Source: Dioscorea cayenensis subsp. rotundata (Eukaryota > Streptophyta > Magnoliopsida > Dioscoreales > Dioscoreaceae). From it: 64,000 bases of DNA. The position numbers and the translations under genes are program-made. Each line of letters begins with the position of its first letter. Within the stretch, counting starts at the first letter, position 1. Shown one piece after another: positions 52,329 to 64,000 of the stretch. Location: assembly GCF_009730915.1 (NCBI RefSeq), contig NW_024086924.1:124001-188000 (forward strand), given 5' to 3'. Under the pieces are notes generated by a model that saw nothing but the letters and a program-made list of their open reading frames with translations, did not search any database and had not been told where the DNA came from.

Positions 52329-55064
52329 TAACACACCTCTTGTGTGTGTGTACCGCAAGTGCATGGGTTGTCAAAGTAATAAAGTACCCTAGTGAGTGGG
52401 TAGTTATATCCATAGGGAATAGTGCTCAGAAATATAAGTATTGCTATTTAACTATAATGAAGATGATTCAAGAGTGGTATAAATAATATCAATGCAAGTA
52501 AAAATAAATAAAAGAAGAAAGAGACTCAATAGAAATATGGAGATGCAATTGATATAAAATGGGGCACCCGAACATTGCTCACCATAGGACTATTGTTTTA
52601 AGTGCAAGACAAATCATTATGTCTCCTAACTAATGTTTAATGAGTTGTGGAAATCTGAAAACACACGATTGCAAACCTAAGGGCAACCGTGAATAACCCT
52701 ACATTATGCCTTGGCGGAAAGGAATACTCTCGACGCCTCACACTGTGTGGGTTGCATGAAGATTTGGGGACTCCAAGTGATAAACTCTATTCCATAATAT
52801 AGATCTAACCCATTGGTCCAAGCCAAAGACCCCTAGTTACGATTAAGCCCCATCACTAAGGATTACTTCAACACTTCACTCTGTTGCTTGCAACTAAGCT
52901 CCAATAGATTTTGTCTCTTAGCACTTCAGTCTATCATGATGATAAGTGCTTGAGTAGGCATATTTTTATATATGTTTTACATGCATTGAGCATCTTTTTT
53001 ATCAAAGTTTATGTCTCATATTGTGTATTTGGTGTTCGTTTATGCATATAGGTTGTGAATGCCTTGAAGAGTAAAAAGGAAGCAAAGATAGGCTATAAAG
53101 ACATAATGTTGGGAGTTCTTGTTCAATTCAAGGGCCAAGACACGAGAGGAATTCATGAATGTGGAGATGTGTGCCAACTTCCAAGAAGATTCAAGTCAAT
53201 TCCCTAGTTGGAAGGGCACAAAGGCAGCCACATCTTCATGTTTCTTCTCTTTGTGAAGATTGCAAGACCTCTCAAAGATACGTTGATAAAGAAAAGACTT
53301 ATAGTACACCACATGGATGTGTGCCCGGCCATATGACCTCAAGAGAAGAGTGTTTGGACCACGATTATGGAGAGTACTATAGCTAAGTAATGTAGCAAAA
53401 TACTGGAGTATTTTACTGTAGCTAAGTACTGTAGTAGAATTACTGTTCACGCGCTTGCTTGGAAATTCCTGCAGCCCACGCAGGCGCGTAGAAAATCCAC
53501 ATGGGCGCTTGGGGGCACGTGACAGATGCGGTCTAAGGCCTATAAATAGCCGTTTTGCCCTATTCTTTTGGATCTTTTGTGCGGCTTTTGATGGGTGAGA
53601 CAGCTAGGGTTTGGAGAGAGGTCTTTGCGGCTTGGAAGGCATTTTATCACCAACTTTGATCAATTCCTCCTCCGTCATAGCATCAAGGAAGCCACCGGTG
53701 AACCTAGCTTCGGAGAGGGTCCTTCAAGATGTCGAAGCTCTCCATCAAGGCCATTAGTTCATATATAAGGGGGTTTATTTCTATGGTTTTAATATACTTT
53801 CATTCATTGATGGTGGGTTTTGTATGTTGCTCCATGGTGAACTAAAACCCTACATGGTATTTGGGCTTGTGAACCCTACTATTCTTATCTTGTGTGGATT
53901 TGCTTTGTGTTTCTATTTAATCCGAGTTTGATTATGTTTCATTCTTGAATGTTTAATGCTTTCTTGCCTTATTGATCTTGTGGTTATTTGGTTTGCATGA
54001 TTTGTTGCCTTGGTGGGAGAGAGATCTCCATTAGGGTTAGAACCTCAAGATTGAAGAGGGTTGAGAGGGTGAGTCATAAGATATTGAAGCATCCCCTTTC
54101 CCCTGATTGGTGTATTCTATCTCCATTCCCTAGACTCTATGCAACCATATTTGGTGGGAGGTGTGAGATTGCTCGATTTCTCCGCTGGGACCTTGTAGGG
54201 GGTTAGGATCCTTCGCCGGGAATTAGGGTTGGATCAATCTTTACGAATCGGTTACACCTTTCAGAATCCCTAGAGTGCTTTACGGTCATATGTGGTGAGG
54301 TGTTGAGATTGAGCGGTTTCTCCACCGGGACCTCGTAGGGGCTAGTATCAATGATTTGGAGACATATCCAATTATATTTGGATTTCCGTGACTTAACTTA
54401 CTCATCATAAAAACACTTTGCATATCTAGTACCTAATACCTGAATCCTAGGGGGAGCATTGCCCGAATACCCAACTTTTACTGATTGAGATCTTCCTCTA
54501 CTTTACACTTGCATATTTGTCTCCGGTATTCATTTCTTCGCACATTAGATCACCACACCTTTCCATTTATCATTAGGCTAGAAAGCAAAGAAGAAGTTAG
54601 TACTAGAGGCCCTGTTCCATGTGGATTCGACTACCTGACTCACAGAGTAATTATTACTTCGACACCAGTGCACTTGCAGTTTACACGCATATTCGGATGT
54701 GTCACATGACCGCAAAAAACTCTTGGAATGTGGAGGTAGGATAAATCACACCGAAAGGGAAAGGGACGTTCTGCTACCTCTCGACTCACCCTCTTGACCC
54801 TCTCCAAGCTAGCTTTGCCTAACCCTAATGACGTGTCACTCATCCACAAGGATTGCTAAGATGGATTCTCAACCCTAGTATCACTCAAAGGGAAAATCAA
54901 TACAACAAGCATTCAAGGTTGAACTCAATTAAAACATCAATTAAAGAAGCATAATAAAGGTCAATGAAACAAAATCATCCTATGGTTTACAAGTACAACT
55001 ACCAACTAGGAGTTTAGCTTTCCATTGAGCAATACAAAATCAATAATGAAATCAATAGTGAAAA
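52329..55064 (-). mobile_element. 5' LTR of J, truncated, split by F2
   Basis: The LTR 3' end at 52329 (TAACACACC, a mutated TGACACACC on the plus strand) runs to 52939 and continues at 54710-55064, where it stops in the 'tagctttccattgagc' middle region. The U3 half is missing. F2 sits between the pieces with a clean duplication. Confidence 0.75.
52940..54704 (+). mobile_element. Solo LTR F2
   Basis: TGATAAGTGCTTGAGTAGG to CGGATGTGTCA, 1765 bp, flanked by CATGA at 52935-52939 and 54705-54709. TATAAATAG box at 53541-53549. Short GGCGCGTAG / GGGCGCTTGGGGGC units upstream (53470-53520). Same family as F1. Confidence 0.92.
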
Positions 55065-55170
55065 TGATGAGTGCATTTCATATATACATTTTCATAACCT
55101 TTTCATGTATTTATCGTGTCTTCAAGTGTTTATTTATCATGTCTTCAAGCATTATACTATAGCAAATCAC
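55065..55170 (+). mobile_element. LTR scrap between J and E
   Basis: TGATGAGTGCATTTCATATATAC resembles the start of LTR D. It also contains two copies of TTTATC(G/A)TGTCTTCAAG. Cut at 55171 by the 5' LTR of E. Confidence 0.4.
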
Positions 55171-56593
55171 TGATAAACGTCTAAAAGTACATATTTTGCA
55201 TGTATTTGTTTTGTATTATTCTTTACATTTATTTGTTGAATCGATGCCCTTTTGGTTTAAATCGTGTTATTTTTATATTTCAAGTGTAATAGAAGCCCTA
55301 GGATACTCGACGATGCGATTGGGAATGAATTCGGCATCAAAACGGCGTTTCTGAGCCCGGGATTACTGTAGAACAGTACCGCAGTGGTTCACTGTAGCAA
55401 TTACTGTAGCTCATCACGGGCTTCTCAATAGAAAGCTGGAAATCCTGAGGGTTAAGTATACGACAGGTATACAGACCCGTTTACCCATCTGGATCAGGGT
55501 GTTTAATGGCTAAAAGGAAGGATCTTCTTGATGGGAGGAGGCTAGGGTTTGAAAACCGCTTCCACACCACCTTGAACCCGGCTTTTGGGGGGCAAAAAGA
55601 GAGGAAATCTAACCATTCTTTGGCGGAGAGAGCAACATTTAGGAGGATCCACTTCAAGGACTTCATTGCTTGGAGGTTGAAGATAACGGGAAGCCACCCC
55701 TTCGAGTGGCGTCCTCGAAAGGCTTTCTCCAGGGATTCAAGCGTCATTCGGTCTTCATCTTTTTGAATGAGTGTTCCTCATGTTCCTTTTTAGTTGTTTG
55801 TATGGATTGTTTGGTTGCTTTTGTTGAACATGAATAACTAAACCCCAAGATCACCGGATGGTGGTGAACCTTGGGGGTGAACTTGTGATGTTTTTGGATT
55901 ATTTGAGTAATTTATGCATGATTGGCTTGTTGTGATTCTTGTTTGGTGTTCTTGATTTTTTTGGTACATTTGATTGAGTGATGTATCAAATTCTTGGTAG
56001 CACTTTGTAGCATGACCATTGACTTAGTGCTAGACTACACCGAACTTGGAAGGGATTATTGTATAAATACACCATGACCAACGGGTATTTGTACCCGTCC
56101 ATTCCTAAGGTTAAAAACTACTAGTGTTTCTACCCTAACTTGTGAAAACCTTCATTCTCCTTGCAACCGTGTGGGAAGTTGGGTGGAAGGAATTCTTTAT
56201 TCAACACTTGCATCGGGTTAGGGGTCAATTGCCGTGACCATCGGGTTGACCTAAGTTTTTGTTTTCTCGGTCCAACTAGCCACATGCTTAACTTTTCGAA
56301 TATCCTACACCTTTAGTAACCCCTTTGGGGACCCACATCCGTGACCATTTTGCAACCTTGAGCATTTCCTGTGTTTTGATTTTGTCATACTTAAGATTTT
56401 CTCTTGCTTTTCATTTTCGCTTTCTTTTCTTTTCTTTTCTCTTGAATTGGAATCAGTGAGCTAAACAACAAGTAAGAAGTAAGTAAAGTAGCTCCTCGGG
56501 CCCCTTAGGAATACGACCCACTCGTGCGTGCATGAGTGGTTTTTTACTTGACGACCCTGTGCGCTTGTGGGTGTTCAAACTCTGTGTCGATCA
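55171..56593 (+). mobile_element. 5' LTR of element E
   Basis: TGATAAACGTCTAAAAG to TGTGTCGATCA, 1423 bp. 'gtttaatggctaaaag' at 55501 is where the TATA-like GTATTTAAAGG lies in the 3' copy (63122). Upstream are GTATACGACAGGTATAC and CCCGTTTACCC..GGATCAGGG palindromes (55455-55500). Confidence 0.88.
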
Positions 56594-56600
56594 AAGTTTT

Positions 56601-56618
56601 TGGCGCCGTTGCCGGGGA
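56601..56618 (+). promoter_or_regulatory. Primer-binding site of element E
   Basis: TGGCGCCGTTGCCGGGGA, an exact tRNA-Asp type match, seven bases after the LTR. 56619-56803 is a T-rich leader ending in an acceptor-like CCGTGTAG. Confidence 0.9.
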
Positions 56619-56803
56619 CCCCACTAAGGAATATTTGGAAAGCTTTAAACCTGTTGATTTAGTCTTTTATTTTCCTTTTGTTTTCACTCTTTTGTTTTAT
56701 TTTTGTGTTTTTTTTGTTGTTGGCGTTTTGTAAATATTCCATCTTTGTGTTTCTTGCTGTTAACTAACATCTTGACTCCTCAATCCGTGTAGGTACACAT
56801 CTT

Positions 56804-59415
56804 ATGACACTAGCAGGTCAAGCAAACTTGGCTAAACCGGACAATGAGATAGAAAGAACTTTGCATCAACGATTGAGAGAAGCGGCAGAAAGTTCTAGAC
56901 AACAAGGGATTCGGGTTGAGTCAAGTGAACCATCGGTCATGGTGGAGCACAGGAAGACCCTATCAGAATATAAATGACCACAGTTCACCGGAGAAGAATT
57001 TAGGGTCCAAGCACCAACTGTTCTGGCTAATAACTTTGAAATCAAGACGAGTACCATAGGGATGACTTAGAATTCAGTACAATTTGATGGTCTAGCGGAT
57101 AAGGACCCCCCATGCCCATCTTACCTGGTTACTTCAAATATGCTCCACTTTCAAGATCAATTAAGTGTCAGACGATGCCATCAGATTGAGATTGTTCCCG
57201 TTCAGTTTTGAGAGGAGCAACATACAGATGGCTCACATCCTTAGCTCCTGGGTCCATCACCACTTGGAAGGAAATAGTTGAGAAGTTCCTAGCCCGATAT
57301 TTTCTTCCAAGAACAGCTGAAAAACTGAGACAAGAGATATCGTCTTTTAGGCAAGGTGATACGGAGACACTCTTTAAAGCCCATGAACGATTTTAGGACC
57401 TTCTTTGCAAGTGTCCTCATCACGGCTTCCCTGCATGGATGAAAGTGCAGATGTTATGTAACGGGTTGAATTATGCTACTAGGCAACTCATTGATGTAGC
57501 GGGAGGTGGTGCTTTAAGCAACAAGTTCCTGAAGAGGATGAGGAATTAATTGAGAATATAGCCATCAATGTGTGTCATTGGAGCACTAGACAGAAGCCTC
57601 CAAGGGCTACAGGGCTGTACGAGGTGAATGAATCCACAGCATTAGCCGCGAAGATTGATGCCCTGATGAAACATGTCATGGAGAATAGTTTGAAGCATGA
57701 CGCCCTAGCACGAAAAAGTTTGACCAACTCATGTTGGGGTCCAGTTCAGGTTCCAAGGCCATTATGTCTTGTGACACTTGTGGGGCAGGGCATGCAACAT
57801 CACAATGCCCTATTTTTGTTACCCCATCGCCTCCTGTGGAAACAGTTGATTATGTTGGGGGTGGACCAAGGGGATCAGGGAATCAATTTGGTAACACTTA
57901 CAATTATGGATGGAGGGGCTCTTCAAATCCTTCTTGGACTCAAGGCCAATCTCAGTACAGACCCCCACTATCTCAAGGAAGACAATACCAAGCCCCACTT
58001 CCACAAGAGAAGAAATACTCCACGGAGGATGTTTTGGCCAGATTCATGATTAGCACGGAGGTACGTTTTGTGCATAATGAAAAGAAACTTGATGAATTCG
58101 GTACCATATTGAGAAATGTACAATCATCCATCCAATCTCTGAGAACCAAGTGGGACAGCTTGCTCGTGGATAATCTGAACGATCCTCGGGGAGTTTGGCA
58201 AGCAACACCGAAAGCAACCCAAGGGAACAATTAAAAGCCGTTACTTTGAGAAGTGGTAGACAGTTAGAAGCAAGGGAAAGAGGGATCCCAAGTGCTTCCA
58301 GTGATGGGGTAGCTGTCCGGGAAGACCCTAATTTGAGTGACGATGCAAGCAAGGAGAATGGGAGGAAAACTGTTGAAGACTGCCCCAATTCTAACATTTC
58401 AAAGGGGCATGAATACAAGCCAGTAGTATCGTACCCCTCAAGACTCAAACAAGATAAAGATGAAGCTCAATTCAAGAAGTTCCTCAATATCTTCAAGGAA
58501 CTCCACATAAATATTCCAATCATTGAAGCACTAGCTCAAATGCCGAAGTATGCCAAGTTTTTAAAGGAGCTTCTCACCAATAAGAGAAAGTTAGAGGAAC
58601 AAGGCACAGTTGTACTTACTGGGAACTGCTCGGCCATTCTAGAGAAAAAGATGCCACAAAAAGTAAAGGATTCGGGTAGTTTTGTAATTCCTTGTGTATT
58701 TGGTGAAGGGATGACGGAGCATCCTCTAGCCGATTCTGGGGCTAGCATAAACGTAATGCCATACAACTTGTTCTTGAAGCTGGGATTAGAAGACCTAAGA
58801 CCTACACAAATGACATTATAGCTTGTAGATAGGTCAGTGCGAAGACCTCGGGGGGTAGTCGAAGATGTCCTGGTCGGAGTTGACAAACTCATTATTTATG
58901 TAGATTTCGTGATTCTAAGCATGGATGATGACGCTGAGGTTCCCCTGATTCTAGGATGCCCATTCCTTAATACTTTGGGTGCTTTAATTAATGTCAAAGA
59001 GGGCAAGATGACCTTGAGGATTGGAGACGAGCAAGTGGTCTTCACCCTCCCTGAAGCAATGAAGCACACACTTGATCATGATGACCAATTATACTTCACT
59101 AATGGTACTGATGTGATTATTTCTGACTGTGTGCAGGAGGTGCTTGCCTTAAACCCTTTGGATGAGTACTTGAATGAGTTAGCATGCCAAGATGCCAGGA
59201 AGATCTCTCTCATCCAGCAACATAGCAAACTAATCAAGTGGAGAGTAATTCATCACATAATGGCAAGAAAATTATGGGTGTTAAGAATATGTGGAGAAAA
59301 TCAAAGGAGAAACAAAAAGAGAATAGAAAGATTTCCACATTGCCGCCAGACGAGGTTGATCATTTATTCTTTGGAAACCGTGGGAAATTTAAAGTTTTCT
59401 CATGTCTTTCATTGA
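56804..59415 (+). pseudogene. Gag-protease polyprotein of element E
   Basis: ATG 56804 (MTLAGQANL). Capsid domain around 57200-57480 (SITTWKEIVEKFLARYFLP..). Zinc knuckle C-x2-C-x3-H-x4-C (SCDTCGAGHATSQC, about 57770). YPSRLKQDKDEAQFKKFLNIFKELHINIPIIEAL (about 58430). Protease LADSGASINVMP (about 58730) with LILGCPFL (about 58950, the usual Arg is Cys). The last block (58195-59415) is open except for one stop at 58819. Frameshifts near 57150, 57400-57730 and 58200. Confidence 0.82.
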
Positions 59416-60470
59416 ATTTTCAAAGTGGCAACACGGCTCCAAACGCTCGAGGTAACTTCCCTCCCTTTGTTCCACCATGATTGTTTGAGGTAACGCACGT
59501 CAAACTAATGACATTAAACAAGTGCTTCTTGGGAGGCAACCCAAGGTCCGTTCATTTCTCGTATTCTTTTTCTCATTTCTGTTGTTTTGCTTAACTTGTG
59601 TTTTTAGTTGCAGTTTGGTTTTAGTTGCATTTTCATCGTTTTTCTTAGTTTATTAGCCTTTGTGTTCTCTTGTTTGACATGTGGTCTATGAGCAATTCTT
59701 GTTCTTGATGCATGCTCGTTGATGTTTTGAGTGTTTTATCGTTGTTTCTGGCTCTGTTTTTCAAGGTTTCATCCATAAGAGAAGTGTGCATAGTGTGGAG
59801 AAAGAGTTGTGCATCAGAAAAATCCCGAGGACCATCCTTGCGGTTGCAAGGATGCCCCTCGGGATTCATCCCATGAGTTCTGAGGACCATCCTTATGGCC
59901 GTGAGGATGCCCATCGGGACTCATCCTGATAGTCTTGAGGATCATCCTTGCAGCCGCAAGGATGGCCAGCAAGACCACCTTATTGAGGGCTTTTTAAGGA
60001 GGAGTTTGGGGCTTCAACTATTCATTCTTCTTCCTCATTCTTCTAACCTTCTCTCCCTCATTTCCCCACCGTTTTTCATCATACTTTTTGCTTTAGTTTG
60101 CTTTCCTCCTCCTCTTTTCCATTTTAGTGATAAAAATTTGTAGTTTGAGCAAGCTTTTGGCCAGATTCAACCCTTAGTTTCACTCATCTTACTCTAGGGT
60201 AAGAGTTTGACCTCTCACTCAAAACCTTGAGTTCTACTTGCTTTTGGGGGTGGAATTTCTGGGATTTTTGTTGGTTTGTGAATACTTAGTGATTATCAAA
60301 GTGTTTTTCTTGATTTGCAAAATTTTTGGCTACTCCTACAAGCAAAGTTCTTGAAAACAATTTTCGGCATTACTGTAGCACTGGGCATTATTTTTGGATT
60401 TTCTTCATAGTTTCGATGCCCACTTTGCTTGAAACTTGGTTGGATAATCTCCACTTTGTTTTTTTTGCAG
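59416..60470 (+). other. Predicted intron/spacer of element E
   Basis: Donor-like GAG|GTAAC at 59490, conserved stem-loop at 59528-59545, palindromes at 59828-59975, then T-rich DNA ending CTTTGTTTTTTTTGCAG at 60470, one base before the ORF2 ATG at 60472. The acceptor is the best of the three elements. Splicing is inferred. Confidence 0.55.
59828..59975. repeat. CATCCTTG/CAAGGATG palindromes in the E spacer
   Basis: Three tandem units of about 55-65 bases, each with CCATCCTT(G/A)(C/T)GG..C(A/G)AGGATG as an inverted repeat followed by a TCGGGA(C/T)TCATCC-like linker. Centres near 59842, 59898 and 59955. The style matches the arrays in A and C but the sequence is unrelated. Confidence 0.8.
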
Positions 60471-60471
60471 G

Positions 60472-61634
60472 ATGCCTATCAAGAAATTTGTTTCCAGGAG
60501 AGCTAGGAGGGAACATTCTCCTTCCGTACAAGAACCTAAGTTTTCTAACGAAGAACATAAAACGCGTTATGCACTTCTATCACGAAAAGTGTTCAGCACG
60601 GTTAGAAAAATTGATTGGTAAGCTTTGAACACATTGAGATTAGATGGCATAGTGGTGGAGCTCATTTCACATGATAGTTGGGATAAATTAGTTTCGATTG
60701 AAGAAGTCACATTCAAGGAACTCAGCTTGGAAGTCCTTAGCTCTATTGAGATGGTCAAGGAATACCCATTCAGTCACCAGTCTAACCACATCACTTTCTG
60801 AGCTTTTGGAAAGAAACATCGTGTTTCTGAGGATGATATTGGTGTGCATTTGGGGTTATATGCGGAAGCTTACCTAAGATCATCCGCGTTCAAGCAATCC
60901 GTTGATGAAGTCCCACAGTTGAAGGCGAATGAATCTTATTGGAATACCATCTCGGCTAACCCTCAAACACGAAAGGCCTCTCAACTCAATAACTTTGCTC
61001 ACCGATATATTCATGCTCTTCTGACTTGGAGTATTGGGGGCAAAAGTGACTCTACTGGGTAGTGACACGCCACGATCTGATTATGCTATACAACATCCTT
61101 GAGTGTCAACATATCCATATGGGACATTTAGTGGCAGAGACTCTTTCCCATCAACGCAAGTTTGTTCTTTTGGGAGCCATCTTCACTGGACCTTACATCA
61201 CTTGACTTATCCGCGGCAAGGGACTGATTGAGCACACTAGAGGCATGATAGTAGTGGGATCTATTGCTCCCTTAAGGATACAGACCCTCGTCTCCATTGG
61301 GATTGTTGAGAAGCGGGGAAGTATTTATTGCCTTGTCCAGCATCAAGGATCACATTCACGGGACCCTGGCACTTCACATGACACTGAGACTGAGTCAGAG
61401 TCTAACATGGATGCTAAAGAGAGTTCACCATCTTTGGCAGCAAGGTTCGAGTTATTTCACACTGAGGTCCAGCAGCGGATCCAGAGCCTTCAGTGCGGAC
61501 AGAGGGAGATCATCACGGTACAGTAGCGGATTGAGCGTGACTTAGCTGAGCTCCTGACCATTGTTCCCTGCTCATCCTCATCGACCTGTTTTGCCACTAC
61601 TTGCACTGCGTCCTCAGTACCTCCGACCTTTTAG
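60472..61634 (+). pseudogene. ORF2 of element E (Athila ORF1-like)
   Basis: ATG 60472 (MPIKKFVSRRARREHSP, basic), then sequence in changing frames: AFGKKHRVSEDDIGVHLGLYAEAY (about 60800), TRKASQLNNFAHRYIHALLTWSIGGKSDSTG (60980-61062), and a QQRIQSLQCGQREI coiled-coil-like part (about 61470). TAG at 61632. Matches ORF2 of A and C throughout. Broken by stops (60626, 60801, 61203) and frameshifts. Confidence 0.75.
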
Positions 61635-62972
61635 ACCCGTGACATACCTTTGTTTATTTTTTATTGGTTTTTCTGCTTTGTTTGTTTTGTGTTGTTCAAA
61701 CTTATACTTTTGAACTAGCTAGGGTCTCTCTCCTACTAAGCTCTCCTTTTATTTCTGTCGGAGCTTTCTTTCCCGTGTTTTATTTCCATTTCCTCTTTAA
61801 AAATTGTTGAATGATGATAGGCTCCTTGTTCTTTTCAGGGTTATTGATTTTGGGGAGCTTGCACTTCTTTCCCTCATTGTGTGGTTTACCCCTGGTCCGT
61901 GTGGAACAACTAGGAATCACACCAAGGAATCAAGGAAGTTTCTTCACGCCAATTCTTTGTTTATTGTTTATCATTCCCCACTTTTCTCTGCTGACTTAGA
62001 TACATTGAGGACAATGTATGACTCTAGGTGTGGGGATGGTTTTCTTTTTACTTGAAGTGTTTTGTATTTGTGCATGCTTGCTACCTATGATGGCTATGAT
62101 TGTTCAGTTAAGGACTTCCTAACTTGGTAGAATGATAGTTGTGAGCTATACATTGCATGTGCTTGAATGTAGCTTTGTTTCATCGTTAGTGCACCTGCAT
62201 ACATGTTCATGATTACTTTCACCTTGTATGCTCCAACCAACCCATCATAATGACTTTGGCATTAGTTTGTTAAATTCTTTCTTCAATGCACTTTTAAAAG
62301 CTTTTGAGTTCCCCCACCATTTTCCCCAACCTTAAGTGAAGTTTGTAGTAGGTAGTTTATCAGGGATCATGAGATGATTAAAATAAAGGGGTCTATGTCA
62401 GTATTCCTCTGCTTCATAAGCATGAATGTGTCTATGTAGACTGTAATCGAGTAAGAGGGTGACTCTTGTGCCTAGCCAGCATGTGCATCCATCTGAAAGA
62501 TTTTTTTGTGTGTGTGTAGTCTATGTTAGGCGGACCGAATAAAAAAAAGGAGAAATTGTGTATATATGTGTGGGAAAGAAATAAAGTATCTCTTGTGCTC
62601 TCCTGGACCCTATTTCATGGTCACTTAAGAGTTAGAATTGTGTTGAGGAACCAAAGGACTTTTAACTAAATATTGAAGAGGTCTTTAGCACTTTAATGCC
62701 ATCTTCAATATGTGTGAGGTAAAAGGTCAGCCTGGGGTAATCCAGGGTGTGGAGGTCAAGGTGAGAGTTAGCACACACACATAGGGCACTATGGATGAAG
62801 CAGAGCTAATATCACTTCACTATTCATTAAACAGCCCACTCCTCGATTTCGTCCATTTGTGCTTGTGGAGTTCTATAGTTTTGAGCTTGAGGTCGCACTT
62901 TTTAGCCGTTTATCTTCATTCTTCATGTTTTTTTTGCTTGGGGACAAGCAAACGCTTAGGTGTGGGGATGTT
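61635..62972 (+). other. 3' UTR and polypurine tract of E
   Basis: TACATTGAGGACAATGTA stem-loop (62001-62018) followed by CTAGGTGTGGGG, a GTGTGTGTAG run near 62508, a stretch shared with C (62400-62500), and the terminal GGGGACAAGC..CTTAGGTGTGGGG tract touching the LTR. Non-coding. Confidence 0.78.
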
Positions 62973-64000
62973 TGATAAATGTCTAAAAGTACATATTTTG
63001 CATGTATTTGTTTACTGTAGCAGTTACTGTAGCTCATCACGGGCTTCTCAGCATAAAACTAGAAATCCCAAGGGGTCGGCATACGGCCGCTATATTGACC
63101 CGTTTACCCATCGGGATCTGGGTATTTAAAGGCTAAAAGGGATGATTTTCTTGAGGGGAGGAGGCTAGGGTTTGAAAACCACTTTCACACCACCTTGAAC
63201 CCAGGCTTTTGGGGGGCAAAAAGAGAGAAAATCCGACCATTCCTCTGTGGGGAGAGCACCATTTAGGAGGATCCACTTCAAGGACTTCATTGCTTGGAGG
63301 TAGAAGACAACGGGAAGCCACCCCTTCGAGTGGCGTCCTCGAAAGGCTTTCTCCGGGGATTCAAGCGTCATTCGGTCTTCATCTTTTGAATGAGTGTTCC
63401 TCATGTTCCTTTTAGTTGTTTGTATGGATTGTTTGGTTGCTTTGTTGAACATGAACAACTAAACCCCAAGATCACCGGATGGTGGTGAACCTTGGGGGTG
63501 AACTTGTGATGTTTTGGATTATTTGAGTAATTTATGCATGATTGGCTTGTTGTGATTCTTGTTTGGTGTTCTTGATTGTTTTGGTACATTTGATTGAGTG
63601 ATGTATCAAATTCTTGGTAGCACTTTGTAGCATGACCATTGACTTAGTGCTAGACTACACCGAACTTGGAAGGGATTATTGTATAAATACACCATGACCA
63701 ATGGGTATTTGTACCCGTCCATTCCTAGGGTTAAAAACTACTAGTGTTTCTACCCTAACTTGTGAAAACCTTCATTCTCCTTGCAACCGTGTGGGAAGTT
63801 GGGTGGAAGGAATTCCTTATTCAACACATGCATCGGGTTAGGGGTCAATTGCCGTGACCATCGGGTTGACCTAAGTTTAGGTTTTCTCGGTTAAACTAGC
63901 CACATGCTTAACTTTTCGAATATCCTACTCACTTTAGTAACCCCTTTGGGGACCCACATCCGTGACCGTTTTCCAACCTTGAGCATTTCCCATGTTTTGA
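62973..64000 (+). mobile_element. 3' LTR of element E, incomplete at window edge
   Basis: TGATAAATGTCTAAAAGTAC onward. After 'atgtatttgttt' it skips about 190 bases present in the 5' LTR (roughly 55210-55395) and rejoins at 'actgtagcagttactgtagc'. GTATTTAAAGG box at 63122, GGCATACGGCCGCTATA palindrome just upstream. The remainder follows the 5' LTR closely to the end of the window. Confidence 0.88.

Larger units (their letters stand above)
48158..55064 (-). mobile_element. Element J, degraded Athila-like element
   Basis: Minus-strand element: 5' LTR on the right (52329-55064, truncated and carrying F2), primer site, gag (split by LTR K), stem-loop and palindromic spacer. A deletion then removes ORF2, the 3' UTR and most of the 3' LTR, leaving only an LTR 3' end at 48158-48403. 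It is the host of LTR K and F2. Confidence 0.7.
55171..64000 (+). mobile_element. Athila-like element E (3' LTR runs off the window)
   Basis: 5' LTR, exact tRNA-Asp primer site, gag-protease, spacer, ORF2, 3' UTR, polypurine tract, and the first 1028 bases of the 3' LTR. Same plan as A and C and no pol. Its LTR is of the shorter type (about 1.4 kb) and closer to C than to A. Gag and ORF2 carry several frameshifts and stops. Confidence 0.88.

Overview
This window looks like gene-free, transposon-packed DNA from a flowering plant with a repeat-rich genome. I find no host gene, tRNA, rRNA or CRISPR array. Nearly every base belongs to a Ty3/gypsy element of the Athila type (primer-binding sites matching the 3' end of plant tRNA-Asp, gag with a plant 'retrotransposon gag' domain), to a Ty1/copia element (primer-binding site of the initiator-Met type) or to a CACTA DNA transposon. 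The species cannot be named from the sequence.

Layout, left to right. 1-3540: 3' end of an Athila-like element (ORF2 tail, 3' UTR, 3' LTR) inserted into Copia-1. 3541-6777: Copia-1 remnant on the minus strand, holding solo LTR D1 (4511-6232). 6778-32815: Copia-2 (plus), whose 5' LTR is split by a CACTA element (6825-29212). The CACTA is split by Athila element C (6996-26632, minus), which is split by Athila element A (11482-21586, plus). Exact target-site duplications of AAA, CATAT and GGGAA mark the last three insertions. 32816-35254: start of Athila-like element D. 35255-40631: two oppositely oriented LTR arms meeting at about 39640, the left arm holding solo LTR F1, which holds solo LTR A2. 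40632-46029: element G. 46033-47785: LTR B2 (minus). 47786-55064: an LTR scrap and degraded element J (minus), which carries LTR K and solo LTR F2. 55171-64000: element E (plus), running off the right edge.

The three best-preserved Athila-like elements (A, C, E) share one plan: LTR, tRNA-Asp primer site, gag ending in an aspartic protease, about 1 kb of non-coding DNA, a second ORF (ORF2, resembling the Athila ORF1 / 'putative plant transposon protein' families), a 1.3-1.5 kb 3' UTR, polypurine tract, LTR. None has reverse transcriptase, RNase H or integrase, so they would depend on proteins from another element. In all three the gag end carries a GAG|GTAA splice-donor-like site followed by a conserved stem-loop (CTTGGG-AGGCAA-CCCAAG). 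A pyrimidine-rich AG acceptor lies within 4 bases of the ORF2 start. This suggests ORF2 is made from a spliced RNA, as retroviral env is. The predicted intron is packed with short GC-rich palindromes whose sequence is specific to the family, and related palindromes sit upstream of the TATA box in the same family's LTR. That pairing of promoter and intron palindromes is the most unusual signal here.

All coding regions except ORF2 of element A are broken. Boundaries come from reading the sequence by eye. Similarity statements are qualitative and nothing was searched or computed.
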